A stretch of 64,000 nucleotides of DNA from Mytilus trossulus (Eukaryota; Mollusca; Bivalvia; Mytilida; Mytilidae). The translations under genes and the position numbers were made by a program. Position 1 is the first letter of the stretch, and each line of letters begins with the position of its first letter. Below the pieces are notes generated by a model. It was not told where the DNA came from. It searched no databases and was given only the letters and a program-made list of their open reading frames with translations. Of the stretch, positions 1-14,500 are shown in pieces. Where the stretch lies: contig NC_086376.1 of NCBI RefSeq assembly GCF_036588685.1, positions 25,085,930-25,149,929 on the forward strand, written 5' to 3'.

Positions 1-535
1 TGTGCCAGATATTCATATGATGAAATCATAATCTTTCAATCAGTTTAATTGAAGTCTGGAGCTGGCATGTCAGTTAACTGCTAGTAGTCTCTTGTTATTT
101 ATGTATAATTGTCATTTTGTTTATTTTCTTCTGACATCAGACTCGGACATCTCTTGAATTGAATTTTAAATGTACGTATTGTTATGCGTTTACTTTTCTA
201 CATTGGCTAGAGGTATAGGGGAGGGTTGAGATCTCATAATCATGTTTAACCCCGCCGCATTTTTGCGCCAGTCAGGAGCCTCTGGTCTTTGTTAGTCTTG
301 TATTATTTTAATTTTAGTTTCTTGTGTACAATTTGGAAATTAGTATGGCGTTCATTATCACTGAACTAGTATATATTTGTTTAGGGGCCAGCTGAAGGAC
401 ACCTCCGGGTGCGGGAATTACTCGTTACATTGAAGACTTGTTGGTGACCTTCCGCTGTTGTTTTTTTCTATGGTCGGGTCGTTGTCTCTTTGATACATTC
501 CCCATTTCCATTCTCCATTTTATAATTCAATTATT
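1..535 (+). repeat. Interspersed repeat family D, copy 1
   Basis: This stretch (GGCTAGAGGTATAGG, CCCCGCCGCATTTTTGCGCC, TCAGGAGCCTCTGG, then CTCTTTGATACATTCCCCAT) occurs again, inverted, at 26637-26950 and 30357-30684. It fills the left edge of the window, which explains why exons 1-2 of SLC22 gene 1 are not seen here. No coding potential was recognised. It looks like the 3' tail of a retroelement. Confidence 0.75.
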
Positions 536-1112
536 TTACCGAGTGATCGACATGCTAAATACAAGAAATTAATTAACAGATGCAATAAGCATGAATGTTT
601 TAAATCCTTAAAATATAAAAAAAAAATCAATTACAATTAAGCATGTTTAAATCAATTTGAGAGTTTAGTTATATTGATCTGTTATATACATCTAATTATC
701 TTTGCCAACATCTTAATATTAGTCAAATCGTACGCGTACGGTCGAAATATTCATACGGTCTAGAACACATATATCACATAGATTGGACAGTACGTTCAAA
801 TTTAATATGACATAGGGGTAAATTATAGAAATTGTAGTAGACTCAAACCTTTTTAAATGAAAATTAATAAGCATTACTCAATTGTGCATACATTTACTTG
901 AAGTTCGTATGGTGAAAATATAAAACAGTTATTAAGAAATTATGAACAACAGCACTTTATGATCGTACTGAACAAACCTGTCCAATGTTGAGGTTCACAT
1001 ATAGATATAAAGAGTTGGCTAACATACGTAGTACTAAATGAAGTTAAAGAAGAAACATGTATTGTTGTACAAGTTTATATTTATATTGTATTGAATAAAG
1101 CATGTTCCTTTA

Positions 1113-2505
1113 TGCCCGCGTCACACTGTCCCGATTTTTACGACGTTATGGAATTTTTTTTAATCGGGACTGATCGTATCGAGATCGGGCTATTCGTAGA
1201 TCCATCTTTAACCATCGTAGAACCATCGGCCACTTTTTCTAGCCTTCGGGGACAACTTCGGGAAGGGTTCTAATTTTTTTAACATGTTAAAAAATCCCCG
1301 AAAGTGCGTCCGATGTTGAGGGTTCGTATTAAGTTCGTATCACCATCCTCACCTTCGTAATGTCACCGGGAATGCATCGTTGGACATCGTCTTGCATTCG
1401 TGTTGTCATCGTTTCCATCGGACAGTTTTGACATTACGATGTCTACACGAATGAATCACGAAGCTACCCGAAGGTCTTACGATGCCAACACGACTTCGTG
1501 AAGACCTCGTTATCCCGTCGTGTTGCCAACGAATAAAAGTACGAAGGCGACAAGATGGAACTACGACGGCAATAAATCCAGCTAAATGTAAGTTAATTTT
1601 CGCGCTAAAATACATTTAAAGTGCCATGCGCGATATGCACTGGTCAGTCTAATACGACAATTAAGACGTTCACAATTGCAAAACAAGGAGCTCATATATG
1701 ATTCTATGAGAACAAGGAAAGCGACAGTGTTGTTTCTATTAATTCAAATGGAACAAGAAGAGCAGCTATTACAGGCTCAGGATTTACTTTTACAAGTAAA
1801 ATATTATTTTTTGTCATTTTTTCATATCAAGTAACATAATGAAAATCATAAACGCGCCTCGTACACCAACACTACAGGTACACGTATATAGGGAAACCAA
1901 CTTTTCTTCATTATTCTGATTTTTTATGTACCGACTGAGTTGTTCTCTCACGAATGTTTACTTCATGACCATTTTGTTTTCTTTATGTCATATTTTGCCG
2001 CATTTGTTGCTTTCCCCACATCCTTCCCTTTGTCTATATTATTATGATATTCTCCTGGAAAGAGCTCTTTTTGAATAAAAGGGATCAACGAACCCATTAC
2101 TTACTTTTAAGATAGATCAGTAAACATGGGCATAATTATGGATGATTATTCAGACTAGTGCATCGTAAGCTGTACACGACGTCTTTTAGACATCGTATGG
2201 CCATCGCGCCATCATCGTAATCCATCGTGTAGCCTTCGTAATACATCGTGTAGCCTTCGTGACCCATCGTGTAGGCTTCGGCTGAGATATGAAGCTTAAA
2301 TACCCGTCTTCGGTTAACCTTCGTACGTCCATCTTTTGCTATCGTATATAATTTCGGCACCATCGTATAGACTTCGATATTCATCGTACTTGCTTCGGTC
2401 ACTTTTTGGTATTTTAACGAGATCGGGACCAACTTCGTACGAACTTACAATTTTCGCATTCGGGTGTCCATCGTATATAAAAATCGGGACAGTGTGACGC
2501 GGGCA
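1113..2505. mobile_element. Non-autonomous TIR transposon, 1.39 kb, TTA target duplication
   Basis: The ends are 28-bp perfect inverted repeats starting TGCCCGCGTCACACTG (left 1113-1140, right 2478-2505), flanked by TTA on both sides (1110-1112, 2506-2508). There is no transposase; the short reading frames inside are repetitive. A 3-bp TTA duplication suggests PIF/Harbinger, but that is inference. The interior is crowded with short CG-containing words (TTCGT, CATCG) in two blocks, roughly 1170-1560 and 2160-2470. It sits in intron 2 of SLC22 gene 1, ending 38 bp before exon 3. Confidence 0.88.
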
Positions 2506-2543
2506 TTAGAAAAATTCCCTTATATACAAGGATTTTTTTTCAG

Positions 2544-5500
2544 TGGGACCTAGTTTGTAGCCGTTCTGGACTCGGACCAATGACACAAATGTTCGTAACT
2601 ATAGGCCAAGGGGTTGGCGCTTTGTTGTTTCCCCCTATATCAGATCGTTATGGCAGGAAACCAGTGTTGACATTCAGTCTAGTCATGTGCACACTAACAT
2701 CCGTTGCTGCTGGCTTTGCACCTGGTTATATCATATACAGTATCCTTAGATTTGCCTTTGGGGCGGTACAGCAGGTATACGTTTGACTAAATTGACTAAT
2801 ATGAATACACACACAAATATATACCGAAATGTTTAAATCAATTAATTTATACAGTATCCTTAGATTTGCCAACATCTTAATATTAGTCAAATCGTACGCG
2901 TATACCTTATAATTGCATTTTTTAGCTATGATCATGAAAACACGAATTTTATAATTGTTTATTTAATTCACCTGTGCACTTTACTGTGGGGCCACGTGTT
3001 ATCATGAATGAAAAGTTTTATTGAGTAATGCAATTGTTGAAGGAATAACAAGCAGTGGCGTAGCTGGTCAATTTTACGTGTACGCCCGAACCTTGGCGAG
3101 GGATAAGAGGGGATTCAACCGCTCAATGTTAAATGTTTAGAGAAAACGTCCAAACCAATATTACTTTTAAATAAGTTTAAAGGGTGCCGTGATAGACTGG
3201 TTCGCCTGTCTAGATCAATGTGCATATTACATATTTCATATATCAACAATATTTATAGAACAAAGTGATTATATATAGCGGGATCCCAGTCTAGGTGCCG
3301 TGAGTGAGCATACAATCGACAAAAGCACCTTTTATATAATGAACACGAAAACAAAATATTTCTAAGAGGAGCAATATAAAAAAAATCTGGAACACCAGGA
3401 TTTCTTCCCACAAAAAAGTGAATCAATTTATCATTCCTTTAAACGGATTTAAAAAAAAATCGAAAAAATTCTTTTGATATTTTCTTCTTGATCTGGAATA
3501 TTTCACGACAATCTATGAAGGTTTTATAAATTGAGTAATGTAAAACAATTAATTGCGTACAGAAAAAGTCCGTCTATCTGTCTATCAGAAAAGAACAGAA
3601 AAATGAACGAAAAGAAATGCTTTCAAAATTTTAGCTTTAGACATAAGTCATAGAAAAAGGTTCTCAGGTCGCATTTTCATTAAATTCGATGGAGGTTCGA
3701 CAAGTAATTGAGTAATTGAGAAATAACAAAATGTAAGCCCAAATTGTGACCACTTATTAATTGCAGAAAGAAATACATTTTTCCTTAAAATGCGAGAAAA
3801 TACAGATATGATTGAATTATATATTATATTGCTCTGAATACTCTTTTGATCATAAACAGTTTCTGTCCAACTTTCGTAAAATTTCACGGAGAGTCATTCA
3901 AAAGACTTTATCCACATTCGGAACCTAAAAATTGACGCCGCTTTGTCTCGCTTTTTGGACATAAATCACAGGCTCAACAAAAAAAACCAAACAACATATA
4001 GATTTTGAGCAGATAATGAATTTCTTTAAATAGAAGAAAAGTACGTAGAAATATATGAAATGATCTATTTGAGTAAATTTAGTCCAGCTTTACATTCAAA
4101 ATTACAATCCATTGAAAACAGAAGCACAAGGATGATGTGCTTTTGACCAGTTTTTCTTATTCTATGTCGATTATTTTTTTTTATTTTCAAAATTTAAGTG
4201 TACGCCCGGGCGTTTTGACGTAAACGTAGCTACGCGCATGACAAGTGATGTGCATCAGAATAAAGTATTACAATGAAACATACATCGAATGTAATAATTC
4301 AAAATTAACAACACTTTTGTGTTTAAAATGATTTTACCTGATAAATAAGTAGAAATTCTGGTTTATTCTATGTAAACTGTTTTCTTATCATTTAAGATTT
4401 GAGTTATCAAACCGTAATAGTAATAGTATTTACATTTCAGGGTTTCATATTGACTGCTCAAGTGTACATAACGGAATTATTTCCCAAAGAACAAAGAGGT
4501 ACAGTGTCTGGTTGTGGAGGTCTCGGATGGTCATTCACGATGGTCCTTCTATCATTATGGGGGTATCTGATGAGGAATACTTCTTGGAGATACATACACC
4601 TCTTTTTAGGCTTATTTGGTGTACCTTGTCTTTTCACTTACTGGTAAATAGTTATTTCGACTAATTTATTCCTAAAAGACATTTGGTAGACCAATCATGT
4701 AACACTTATCTCTGTGTCGATAGCATGTTTATATAATGTATTGTCTTATCTTTTAACATTCTAAAAGCGTGTGTAAGTTAAGAAAAGTTAAACAGGAACA
4801 GTCTAAAAACAAACTGAATACAACAACAAAAATAGTACATATAGTCAATACTTGTGCATAAAAAGTAAAATCACAAAAAAAAAACTGAACTCCGAGGAAA
4901 GTCCTTAATAAAATGGCAAAATCAAAAGCTTAAACACATTTAACTAATGAACAACAATTGTAATATTCTTGACTTGGTACAGACATTTTTGTGTGTAGAA
5001 AATGGTGGACTGAACCTGGGGAACCTGATGCTTTTTGTTATCTATTAATCATGCTTTTCTTTGTTTAATATGTTCTCCTTTTTATTTGTATTGTAGTCCT
5101 GTAATATTATGTTGTCATTTCAATGTTATATTTAACTTTGCCTTTAAAGTGCGAGGTTTGGCATGCCATAAAACCAGGTTCAACCCACCACTTTTATTCC
5201 ACTTTAAAAGTGTCCTGTACCAAGTCAGGAAGATGGACATTGTTATAATATTGTTCGTTTCTGTGTGTGTTGCATTTTAACGTTGAGTCGTTTGTGTTTT
5301 CTCTTATTTTTTAAGATATTGAGATAAGACGTGGCACGGTACTTGTCTATCCCAAATTCATGTATTTGGTTTTGATGTTATATTTGTTATTCTCGTGGTG
5401 TTTTGTCTGTTGCTTGGTCCGTTCGGTGTTGTGTCGTTGTTCTCCTCTTATATTTAATGCGTTTCCCTCGGTTTTGGTTTGTTACCCCGATTTTGTTTTT

Positions 5501-8500
5501 TGTCCATGGATTTATGAGTTTTGGAACAACGGTATACTACTGTTGCCTTTAGTTATAGCTAGCATAACCTCTCACTTGTAAGAGACGAATACGAAAAACA
5601 CAATGCATACATATTTTTAGATGCACTCTTTGTATAAGTTCAACATATTTAGGATGGATTGTCTTCTTAGTACCATCAAGCGTTACCTTATCAAACTTTA
5701 TAAATGTAAACAAGTAAAATACACAATGACAGAAAAGTATAACTGATCGAACTTTATAATTGTAAAAAGTAAAATACACAATACGTAGTTTTAAAAATGC
5801 TGTTTAAATGTGGCAGAATAGTATAGCAGCTGAAAGTGGATGCTTACTGGAAAATTATTAATAAACACATTTTATCCCATTCTAGGATAGTAGATGAGTC
5901 GTTGCGATGGCTGATTGCAAACAAACGAGCAGACGAAGCAAAGACACTTGTACAGAAAATAGCAAAGTTCAATAGGGTCGACTTTAATGATATTCTGCCA
6001 CCGTTACAGAAAGATAGTGACATTGATCCCCATCTTATGCATCAAAATCACAAGGAAGAAAAACGAGAAAACATACTAACTATAGCCAGACATAAAATCC
6101 TACTGAAGACAGCATTCATAATGGCTTTCACATGGTATGTTCATATATGCATGACATGTATTAGGTTTTTGTTTAGTATTTATAAGCGTATTTAATGCCG
6201 TTGCTATTATAAATTAAGTAATTAAAAGGCATTGGTTAACGAAATATTGTATATAAAGACAAAATTGGAATTTGTTTTAAATTATAATAGTCAGAGTTAG
6301 TATATAAAAAATATTAACAAACATATAGAAAAGAAAGTTTTATTTGAAACATGGATTTTAAAAAAAACTTGTTTCTGCACATATATATTAAGAAATCAAA
6401 CGGACTATAAACTAAATGTGACAATTCTATCTATTTCTATCTTTAAAATAACGATTCTTTTTGTAGGATGACCAATGCTATGACGTTTTTTGGATTAACT
6501 TTGAATTCTGCCAAACTGGCTGGGAATAGATTCTTAAATCTGTTTTTATATCAAGTTGTAGAAATTTTTGCAATGATGATGTTTCTGTTCATCATCAACA
6601 GGTACCCGAAAATATTTTATTAATAATATAAAATCAGTAATCATATAATAAGTATATTTAAATTAACACACCTGTTATCATTTGATTACATTCAAAAGAA
6701 CACACCAGTAATCATGTAAGTGCATAAAAAATAACACCCCTGCAGTCATTTGACGACATTTAAAATAACACACAAGTAATTATGTTTACTTAGTACATTT
6801 TAAAAAAATACAACACCAGTAATTATGTAAGTACACTTAAAATAACACACAGGTAATCATGTGAGTACATTTCTGATAAAACACCAGTAATCATGTAAGT
6901 ACACTTAAAATAACACACCAGTTAACATGTTAGTACATTAAAATAACACACCAGTTATCATGTCAGTACATTAAAAATAACACAAAAGTAATCATGTAAG
7001 TGCACCTTAAATAACACCCCTGCAGTCATTTGAGAACATTAAAAATAACACACAAGCTTAAGTAATCATGTGACTAACTTTAAAACCAGAAACCAGAAAT
7101 CATTGAAGTACATTTAAAACAAGACATCAGAAATTATGTTAATAGATATAGGAAGATGTGGTGTGAGTGCCAATGAGACAACTCTCCACCCAAATAACTG
7201 TTAAGTACATTTAAAACAACACATCATAAATTATTTTAAGTAAATTTAAAACAACATATCAGAAATTATGTTAAGTACATTTAAAACAATACACCTGCAA
7301 TAATGTGAGTACATTTAAAATAACACATTAGCAATGGCTTTTAATTGGAAGAGATACGAATTGTTTTTTAGCCCCACATACGATAGTAGAGGGGCATTAT
7401 GTTTTCTGGTCTGTGCGTGCGTCTGTGTCCATTCGTTTGTCCGTCCGTCTGTCCTTCCGTTCGTCCGTTCGCCCCGCTTCATGTAAAAGTTTTTGGTCAA
7501 GTTAGTTTTTGATGAAGTTGAAGTCCAATCAATTTGAAACTCAGTACACATGTGCCCTATGATATGATCTTTCTAATCTAAGTGCCAAATTAGTTTTTTT
7601 TATCCCAATTTCACGGTTCATAGAAAATGATAGTTTAAATTACAGGTTAAAGTTTTTAGTCAAGGTAGTTTCTGATGAAGTTGAAGTCCAAAAAACTTGA
7701 AGCTTAGTATACATTATCGGGCGATATCTTTTTGCGCCAAAAAGTAACTCATTTGCGCCACAACTCAATTGCGCCAATACTTCTTTTGCGCCACCTAATT
7801 TTCAAAACTATAGGTGTCATTTGCGCCAATAAAATAATGATCTAATTGCGACAATTCTATTTATTTTCATTTATATATAACAACTTAATGTTTGACTTAA
7901 AATTCCTCTGATATTGTACACAGAAATTTTAATTTAGCCTCGTATCCTAATAATCCCGCTTTGTGGATCGTTACACAATACAAAGTCATCATCTTTGTTT
8001 GTAACTAACAACACCAATATCATCTAATATTCTGTGAAACTCTGCTTGATTTTTAGGTTGAGCCGGATGCAGTTTTCTTCTTTCTATATACATTGACTGA
8101 CGCACTTGTTTAAATCTTTCTTTACTAAATTTTCTTCTTCAATTTTGAAGAGCTCTGAATTTATTATTTTTGAAGGTCGCTCTGACAACATATCAACTTA
8201 TGTTTTGGTGAATTTTCTTTAATTTGATGAGTGTTAAGTTAATTCTTAAGAGGAAAGGTTAATTAAATGTATGATATGGGTAAAAAATATTTACAGGTAA
8301 ATGTGGCGCAATTTCATTTCATTTATTGGCGCAATTAATACCATCAAAATCCCCAAAATAAAAGAGAGTGGCGCAATTAATACCTTTTCAAAACTGCAAT
8401 TGGCGCAAATTCTGCCCACATTATCCCCATGATATGATCTTTCTAATTTATTAACCAAATTAAGAGTTTTTACCCCCATTTCACGGTCCATTAACATAGA

Positions 8501-11500
8501 AAATGATAGTGCGAGTGGGGCATCTGTGTACTATGGACACATTCTTGTTTAAAATTATTGAGATAATGATCCCCAATTACTAAATTGACAACTTAATGGC
8601 AAGTACAAATACTACTACTAGATAAGGTTGGGTTTTTTCGGTACGTTGGATTCTTTCGCAAACATTTTTAATCAAAACATCTTTAAATTATCGGGCAATT
8701 ATCAATATATTGTTACCTCTTCTTGAGTTCTTATTGAATTAACGCCTAATGTAAAATTCCGAAAGTCAACATTTTTTTCTTTTATAAACAGCTATCTGCT
8801 GTTGTTTTCGGAAATTTTATTGTGAAGTATAACACATGCTTTTAAAAAGCTTATGATGATTGATGTCACATTTCTTATATATTGTCTTTATTGTATTATT
8901 GATCAGAACTGTATATGATTCACCTTATACGGGAATTCCCTTGTATTTATGGGGAATACGTTTATAGGAGAGTATTCTTGTAACATTAACAACATTTACA
9001 ACAACATAAGATATATATGCTTAAATGAATGATCTCATGAAATGGGTATCATAGGTATAATATTACAGTTAAAAAATCATATTCGATTTCAATAGACAGC
9101 AAATGTCACATTCTTTATATAAACTCCTTAAATAAAGATTAATTTAGCGTTATTAATTGTTGGGTTTTTTTTTAGATTAAAACGAAGACATGTCTCAATG
9201 TTGTTTCATGGAATAGCTGGTGTTTCACTTGTCTTATCCGCTTTGCTGGGCTCGTTTAAAGGTACTTTTTTATGGACGTTTAAAGTCAGATGAAACGATT
9301 CACTGGTTGGTGGTAATAATATATAGAAAATATTGAACCAATGCATGCATATAAACTAAGTTAAGTTTTGTCACTTTATTATTTTTTTTAATTTTTTTTT
9401 TATCTCAAATCAATAACGTATACTAAGTAAGAAGAATACAATCGGAGACTGTTGATCAAAAATTTGAGCTGCTTAAACATGTTTTGTTTTTATGTTTACC
9501 AAGCATGATCTTGACAAAGCACCAACAAAGAACCATGAAAGAAATAAGTAACATAATGGAGCAATGTTTATTTTATATATATGCCGTACATTTCAATTTG
9601 TTTATTTACCTATGTCATAACAGTAAATTTATAGTTCTGATGTTATTTAACGATCTCTTTAAGAATCAGGGAATAATATATTCTTTTTCTTTTACAACGA
9701 TTTTCCACTCACACTTGCTTTGTACTATTGCCGGATTTCGAATAAATGTATGGCGGTATGTTGGTTAATACATTGCATTCGGAATGATATAGTACAATAA
9801 CAGTGAGGGCAGACAATAGTTCAATAGCAGTACATTCCTGAAGATTGTCATGAGATGAAGAATTTCCTTTTTAAAGAAATTCTTTTTACAAATTTTATAG
9901 TAAAGTAGCCATTTATGTATCAAGAACATATTCATATATTTTGATAAATGCAAGTATCTTATGACTTTTAGAGTTCTTAAAATAACATAACATTTATTCT
10001 TATTAAATGAGATAATATATATGCGTATATAATATCTTGTCTTTTTACATTTTGATACTTGCACTGATTGTTGATGCAATAGACATATACACAGGCGAAC
10101 ATTTTTGTTTTTTTTAAAAGCCTAACCATATGTAGTCGTGACGTCTAAAATCATCATTAATTTTGATTTTCGTTTGAATAATAAGTTATTTTTTTTAGGT
10201 TTTAGTGATCACTTCACAACGGCTTCGGTCGCTCTAAGCTTTGTAGGCAAATTTGGCATCAGTGCTTCATTTTCTACAATATTTCTGTATACTCCCGAGT
10301 TGTTCCCTACCAATCTAAGGTAAGGTACAGTTTTAATGCATTAATACAATGCGGAAATGTATAGAACATGCTGATTGACTATTCGTCGTATTGGGCCAAA
10401 ACAAAAATCTGTTGGTATTAGATCAACTTTGCATGGAAGAGGACAACCTTAGCCTAAGACCAATTGCCTTATTCGATAAATGCTACGTGTTATGGATATA
10501 CTATCATTATCTTCATAGTTATTATTATTACAATATTTATATAGCTCATTATCTTATTCATATTGCTCTACTCGCTTAACCTTAATATTATTAATGCAGT
10601 TAAAAGAGTAGTTTAACATAAAGCATTAATACAATAAGTATAAATTAGAACATTGAACAGTCATTAACCAGGAGACGACAGAAAATTTAAAACAAATCAG
10701 AGTTACCGTCAGTAAATGAAGAAAAATGAAACTACTTAAAGAGTATTCTTAAACAAGGTGTTTCCAATTTTTTCTTAAAAAGTTCGATAGTTCAGACTGA
10801 ATAAATAATTTCTTGCATATTTTCTTATTGATTTATGACGTCATTTTGTATATAAATTGATAAAATATTTTAGTTTTATTAAAAAACACATTAATATGCA
10901 TATGCAAATTTGCATATGAGGTATACATTTTCAAACTCATTCGGTATTTAAGAGCTTGCAGATGCTACTCAGACTTTGTAAAATGTCCCCAGTGGCTGGG
11001 CAGAAAGTTAATGAATCATGAGTATATTTGTTCTGAAATCCACTTTAAACATTCATATATTTCACATAACATAATTTACGTATTTCATTGAAATTAAGTT
11101 GATAGCCACAACGTGCTAAATAAGGTCCATGTTTTATGAAAACATTAATTTTCAAGAAGTAAATTTACTTAGCATTGGAAAAGATTTGGGTATACCTGTT
11201 CTCCGGTAGTACATGTGTATTTGATTTGTTTATGAAAAACAGAAACCTGATTTCGGATTGCTTGAAGTGCTTTGTATAAGATATTGTTACTACATTTTGT
11301 AAGGGTAGTTCTATTGGTTAAGGTGTTAAGATTTACTCATTTAAACAACATAAAAAATAAAACATAGATATAGGAAGATGTGGTATGAGTGCCAATGAGA
11401 CAACTCTCAATCCAAGTCACAATTTATAAAAGTAAACCATTATAGGTTAATATATGGTCTTCAACACGAACCCTTGGCTCACATCGAACAGCAAGCTATA

Positions 11501-14500
11501 AAGGGCCAAAAAAATACTAGTGTAAAACCATTCAAACGAACAAACCAACGGTCTAATCTATATAAAAAACCAGAAACACTTATGAACCACATTAACAGAC
11601 GACAACCACTAAACATTAGATCCTTGACTTAGGACAGGTGCAAACAATTGCAGTCATATGTGTTTATAACTGCCATATATGTACTGTACAATATATACTA
11701 CATTTTAATTCAAACGGGAAGGCCATTGATAGAAATGGGTTATAAAAGCATATTGATTGTAGGTTTTTAAATTTGTGCCTTGGCAATCAAAAACTGATAA
11801 TAACCAAAAAAATTGTCATTTTTTAAAACTTATACACCTAGGCCGTGTTCACACCAAACGCCGTGTAGAGTAAACATGTTTACAATTAGTTTAGTGTAGT
11901 GTACACTGGTTTCACATTACATTTGTTCACATCTATACACCTTGTTTAGCTACCTGTACATAAGATTTGTTCCCACTTGTAAACTATATGTCATTTAAAT
12001 GTTCATTACGTAGAACTGAATTCAAAATTTTTGAATTTTTTTTCTAGCGGTAAGGGAACAACCATTTGACTTCAAAAGGGGGGTAGGGGATGGGAATGGA
12101 AATATTCCGATCCCCAATTTGATAAAAAAAAAAATGGTCATACAGATGATAAAAAAAATTATTCTGAATCAAGAGTTTCCCCATAAATTATAGTGTAAAA
12201 TATTGAAAAAAAAGTATTTGATCACCAGCATCGAAAAAAAAGGAATACAAACGTACACGCGAAAAAAATCTGACTCAGATAAAAAAAAATAACCCTCCCC
12301 TATTTTTAAGTGAAGTGGTTGCTACTTTATGAAAGCCATTTTTATAATTTGCAGTAGTTTGAATATACTAGAGATGTCTCGATAACGCTTTAGAAAACGT
12401 TAGCTGCAACAGCGTGCTTACAGCCGGAAAAAAAAGGATTGAGATATTAGGGATCACTACATTTTTATCTTTTCTGTTTGTTTCAAATGGTATTTCTTCT
12501 CCAAGGAATATTTGGTAAAGGAATAGGGTAACGTTTTTTTAATTTATTTTACGTGTTATTTAACGGATCTGAGATACTAGACAACTTATCATTTACCTCA
12601 CACTTTTTTTAGTCATGCATTTATGCGTGAATCGTTTTTTGAGTAAAGACCAGTGGCGAATATTTCTGTGTACGTCAAGTCGATTCGGAAAGACCTTTTC
12701 AAATGAATTAGACAGCAACTATTTGCTTCATTTTTTGTGGAGGGGGAGGGGGCGTGAGCTATTGATTTTTTTCAGGACAAATTTTGGTGACAAGTCGAAA
12801 TCAATTTTAGCATTATATATCATGATATATAGTGGCAGCTGAGGGTGAAACAAACAATTTTTTTTAAGGCAAAACACTGGAAACATTTTTTGTTTCCAAA
12901 ACAAAATCCATAGCTCACCACCCAACCCCCTTGCCTTTATGTTATAAACTCAACTATAATAGCCCCCGCCCGAAAATCAATTGGTTGCTGCCTTATGGGT
13001 TCTGCAATGATGATGCTTTGAGTCTTGATTAGGGGTTAATAAAGTACGTTAATTTTTTTTAACAAACAAAAATCTGTAAAATTTAGACAACTAATAATTA
13101 TCAAAAATATCAATTTTACTCATAAATAGTTTCCTCCTTAAATATATACACGATAAAACGAATGTCCTAAATGCCTAGTTTTGTGTAAACTTAACCTACA
13201 CAAGGCCTACATTGACTATCGACTGTGTGTAGGTAAAACACGATTTAAACTACATGTAAACATTGAGTTTTATCAATGGGAACGCAAGTGTGTTTAGTTT
13301 ACGTGTGAGTTACACTAACACAACACCGAATTTAGGTCAATGTGAACACGGCCCTAGTTTATCGAAATTATAAAATTAGAAGAATGAACTGTGACTTATC
13401 CATTATAATCCTATTATTGAGGCTTGTATTTTTTTTTAAAGCTCTTACTTGTTTGACCATAAAAAAAATAGCAAGAAATTAAAATACTTTATTTGGTTTT
13501 TATATGTTGCAGGAACATCGGTATAGGTATTGCGTCATCAGCAGGAAGAATAGGTGGTCTTTTAGCACCCTTTTCTGCACTGTTGGTAAGATTTTACTCT
13601 ATAAGTATGTAGGGATGTTTAATGCTAAAACGTAAGGATCCACGAATGTTTATCGTGTGCGTTACGTGGATAAATAGTACGGCCAATAATGTTGATAAAA
13701 TAATAAAATTTCAATATGCAATAATCATATCTACCGATTCCGTCTCCTAATTTTATACTCCTAAGATGCATAATTCGCAAAGAACCTTCATATATAAAGG
13801 CAACAGTACAAATAGTTTACTGCTGTTCTAAAGTCATATATCGATTGAGGGAAAACAAATCAGGGTTGCAAAATAAAACCGAAGGAAACACATCAACTAT
13901 AAGAGGAAAACACTGAAGTGATATAAAACCTAAAGAAAAGGCATCTTTCAGGGTTATTTTTCCCCTCAGATATATATTTTTGATGTCCTGTCACTCAACA
14001 TACCATATTTCAAAAACTGCTTACGTCAAATTTTACCGGTAATATTGATATTTAGAATAATATAGAAAAAAGATCAGCTACATATGATCTTTTTCTTAAG
14101 ACAATTGAATTGCTTCAAACCAGAATAATGACAGTCTTGATGAGTTCAACTTTCCAATCGTGAATTTCCCGTTTCTATACAGTAACATTGATAGTTTGAT
14201 TGATGTTTAACGACACTGTCAGCTCTATAAGCTTTTCGATTCATAGTATGGGATGCCAAAACGTTCATTTTTAGACGGTTCGCGGTTTGTTATTTTTGTG
14301 TTATTAAAATTTGCTGTTACAAAATATTAAAAATTATTATAAATTAAGGAATGTATCTCCCTCACGCAAAGCTCTGATTCCTTTCACGAATTTGGTAATA
14401 CTTTTTGGACCTTTTGGATTATAGCTCTTCATCTTTTATATATGCTTTGGATTTCAAATATTTTGGCCACGAGCATCACTGAAGTGACATGTATTGTCGA

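Noticed and set aside
2136..2432. 98-residue minus-strand frame with repeated YTM phrases
   Set aside because: It is the translation of the CATCGT/TTCGT word array inside the TIR element; no start context or homology.
5035..5581. Open frames on both strands with many hydrophobic residues
   Set aside because: They lie wholly in interspersed family B, and the second copy at 23997-24535 does not keep the same frames.
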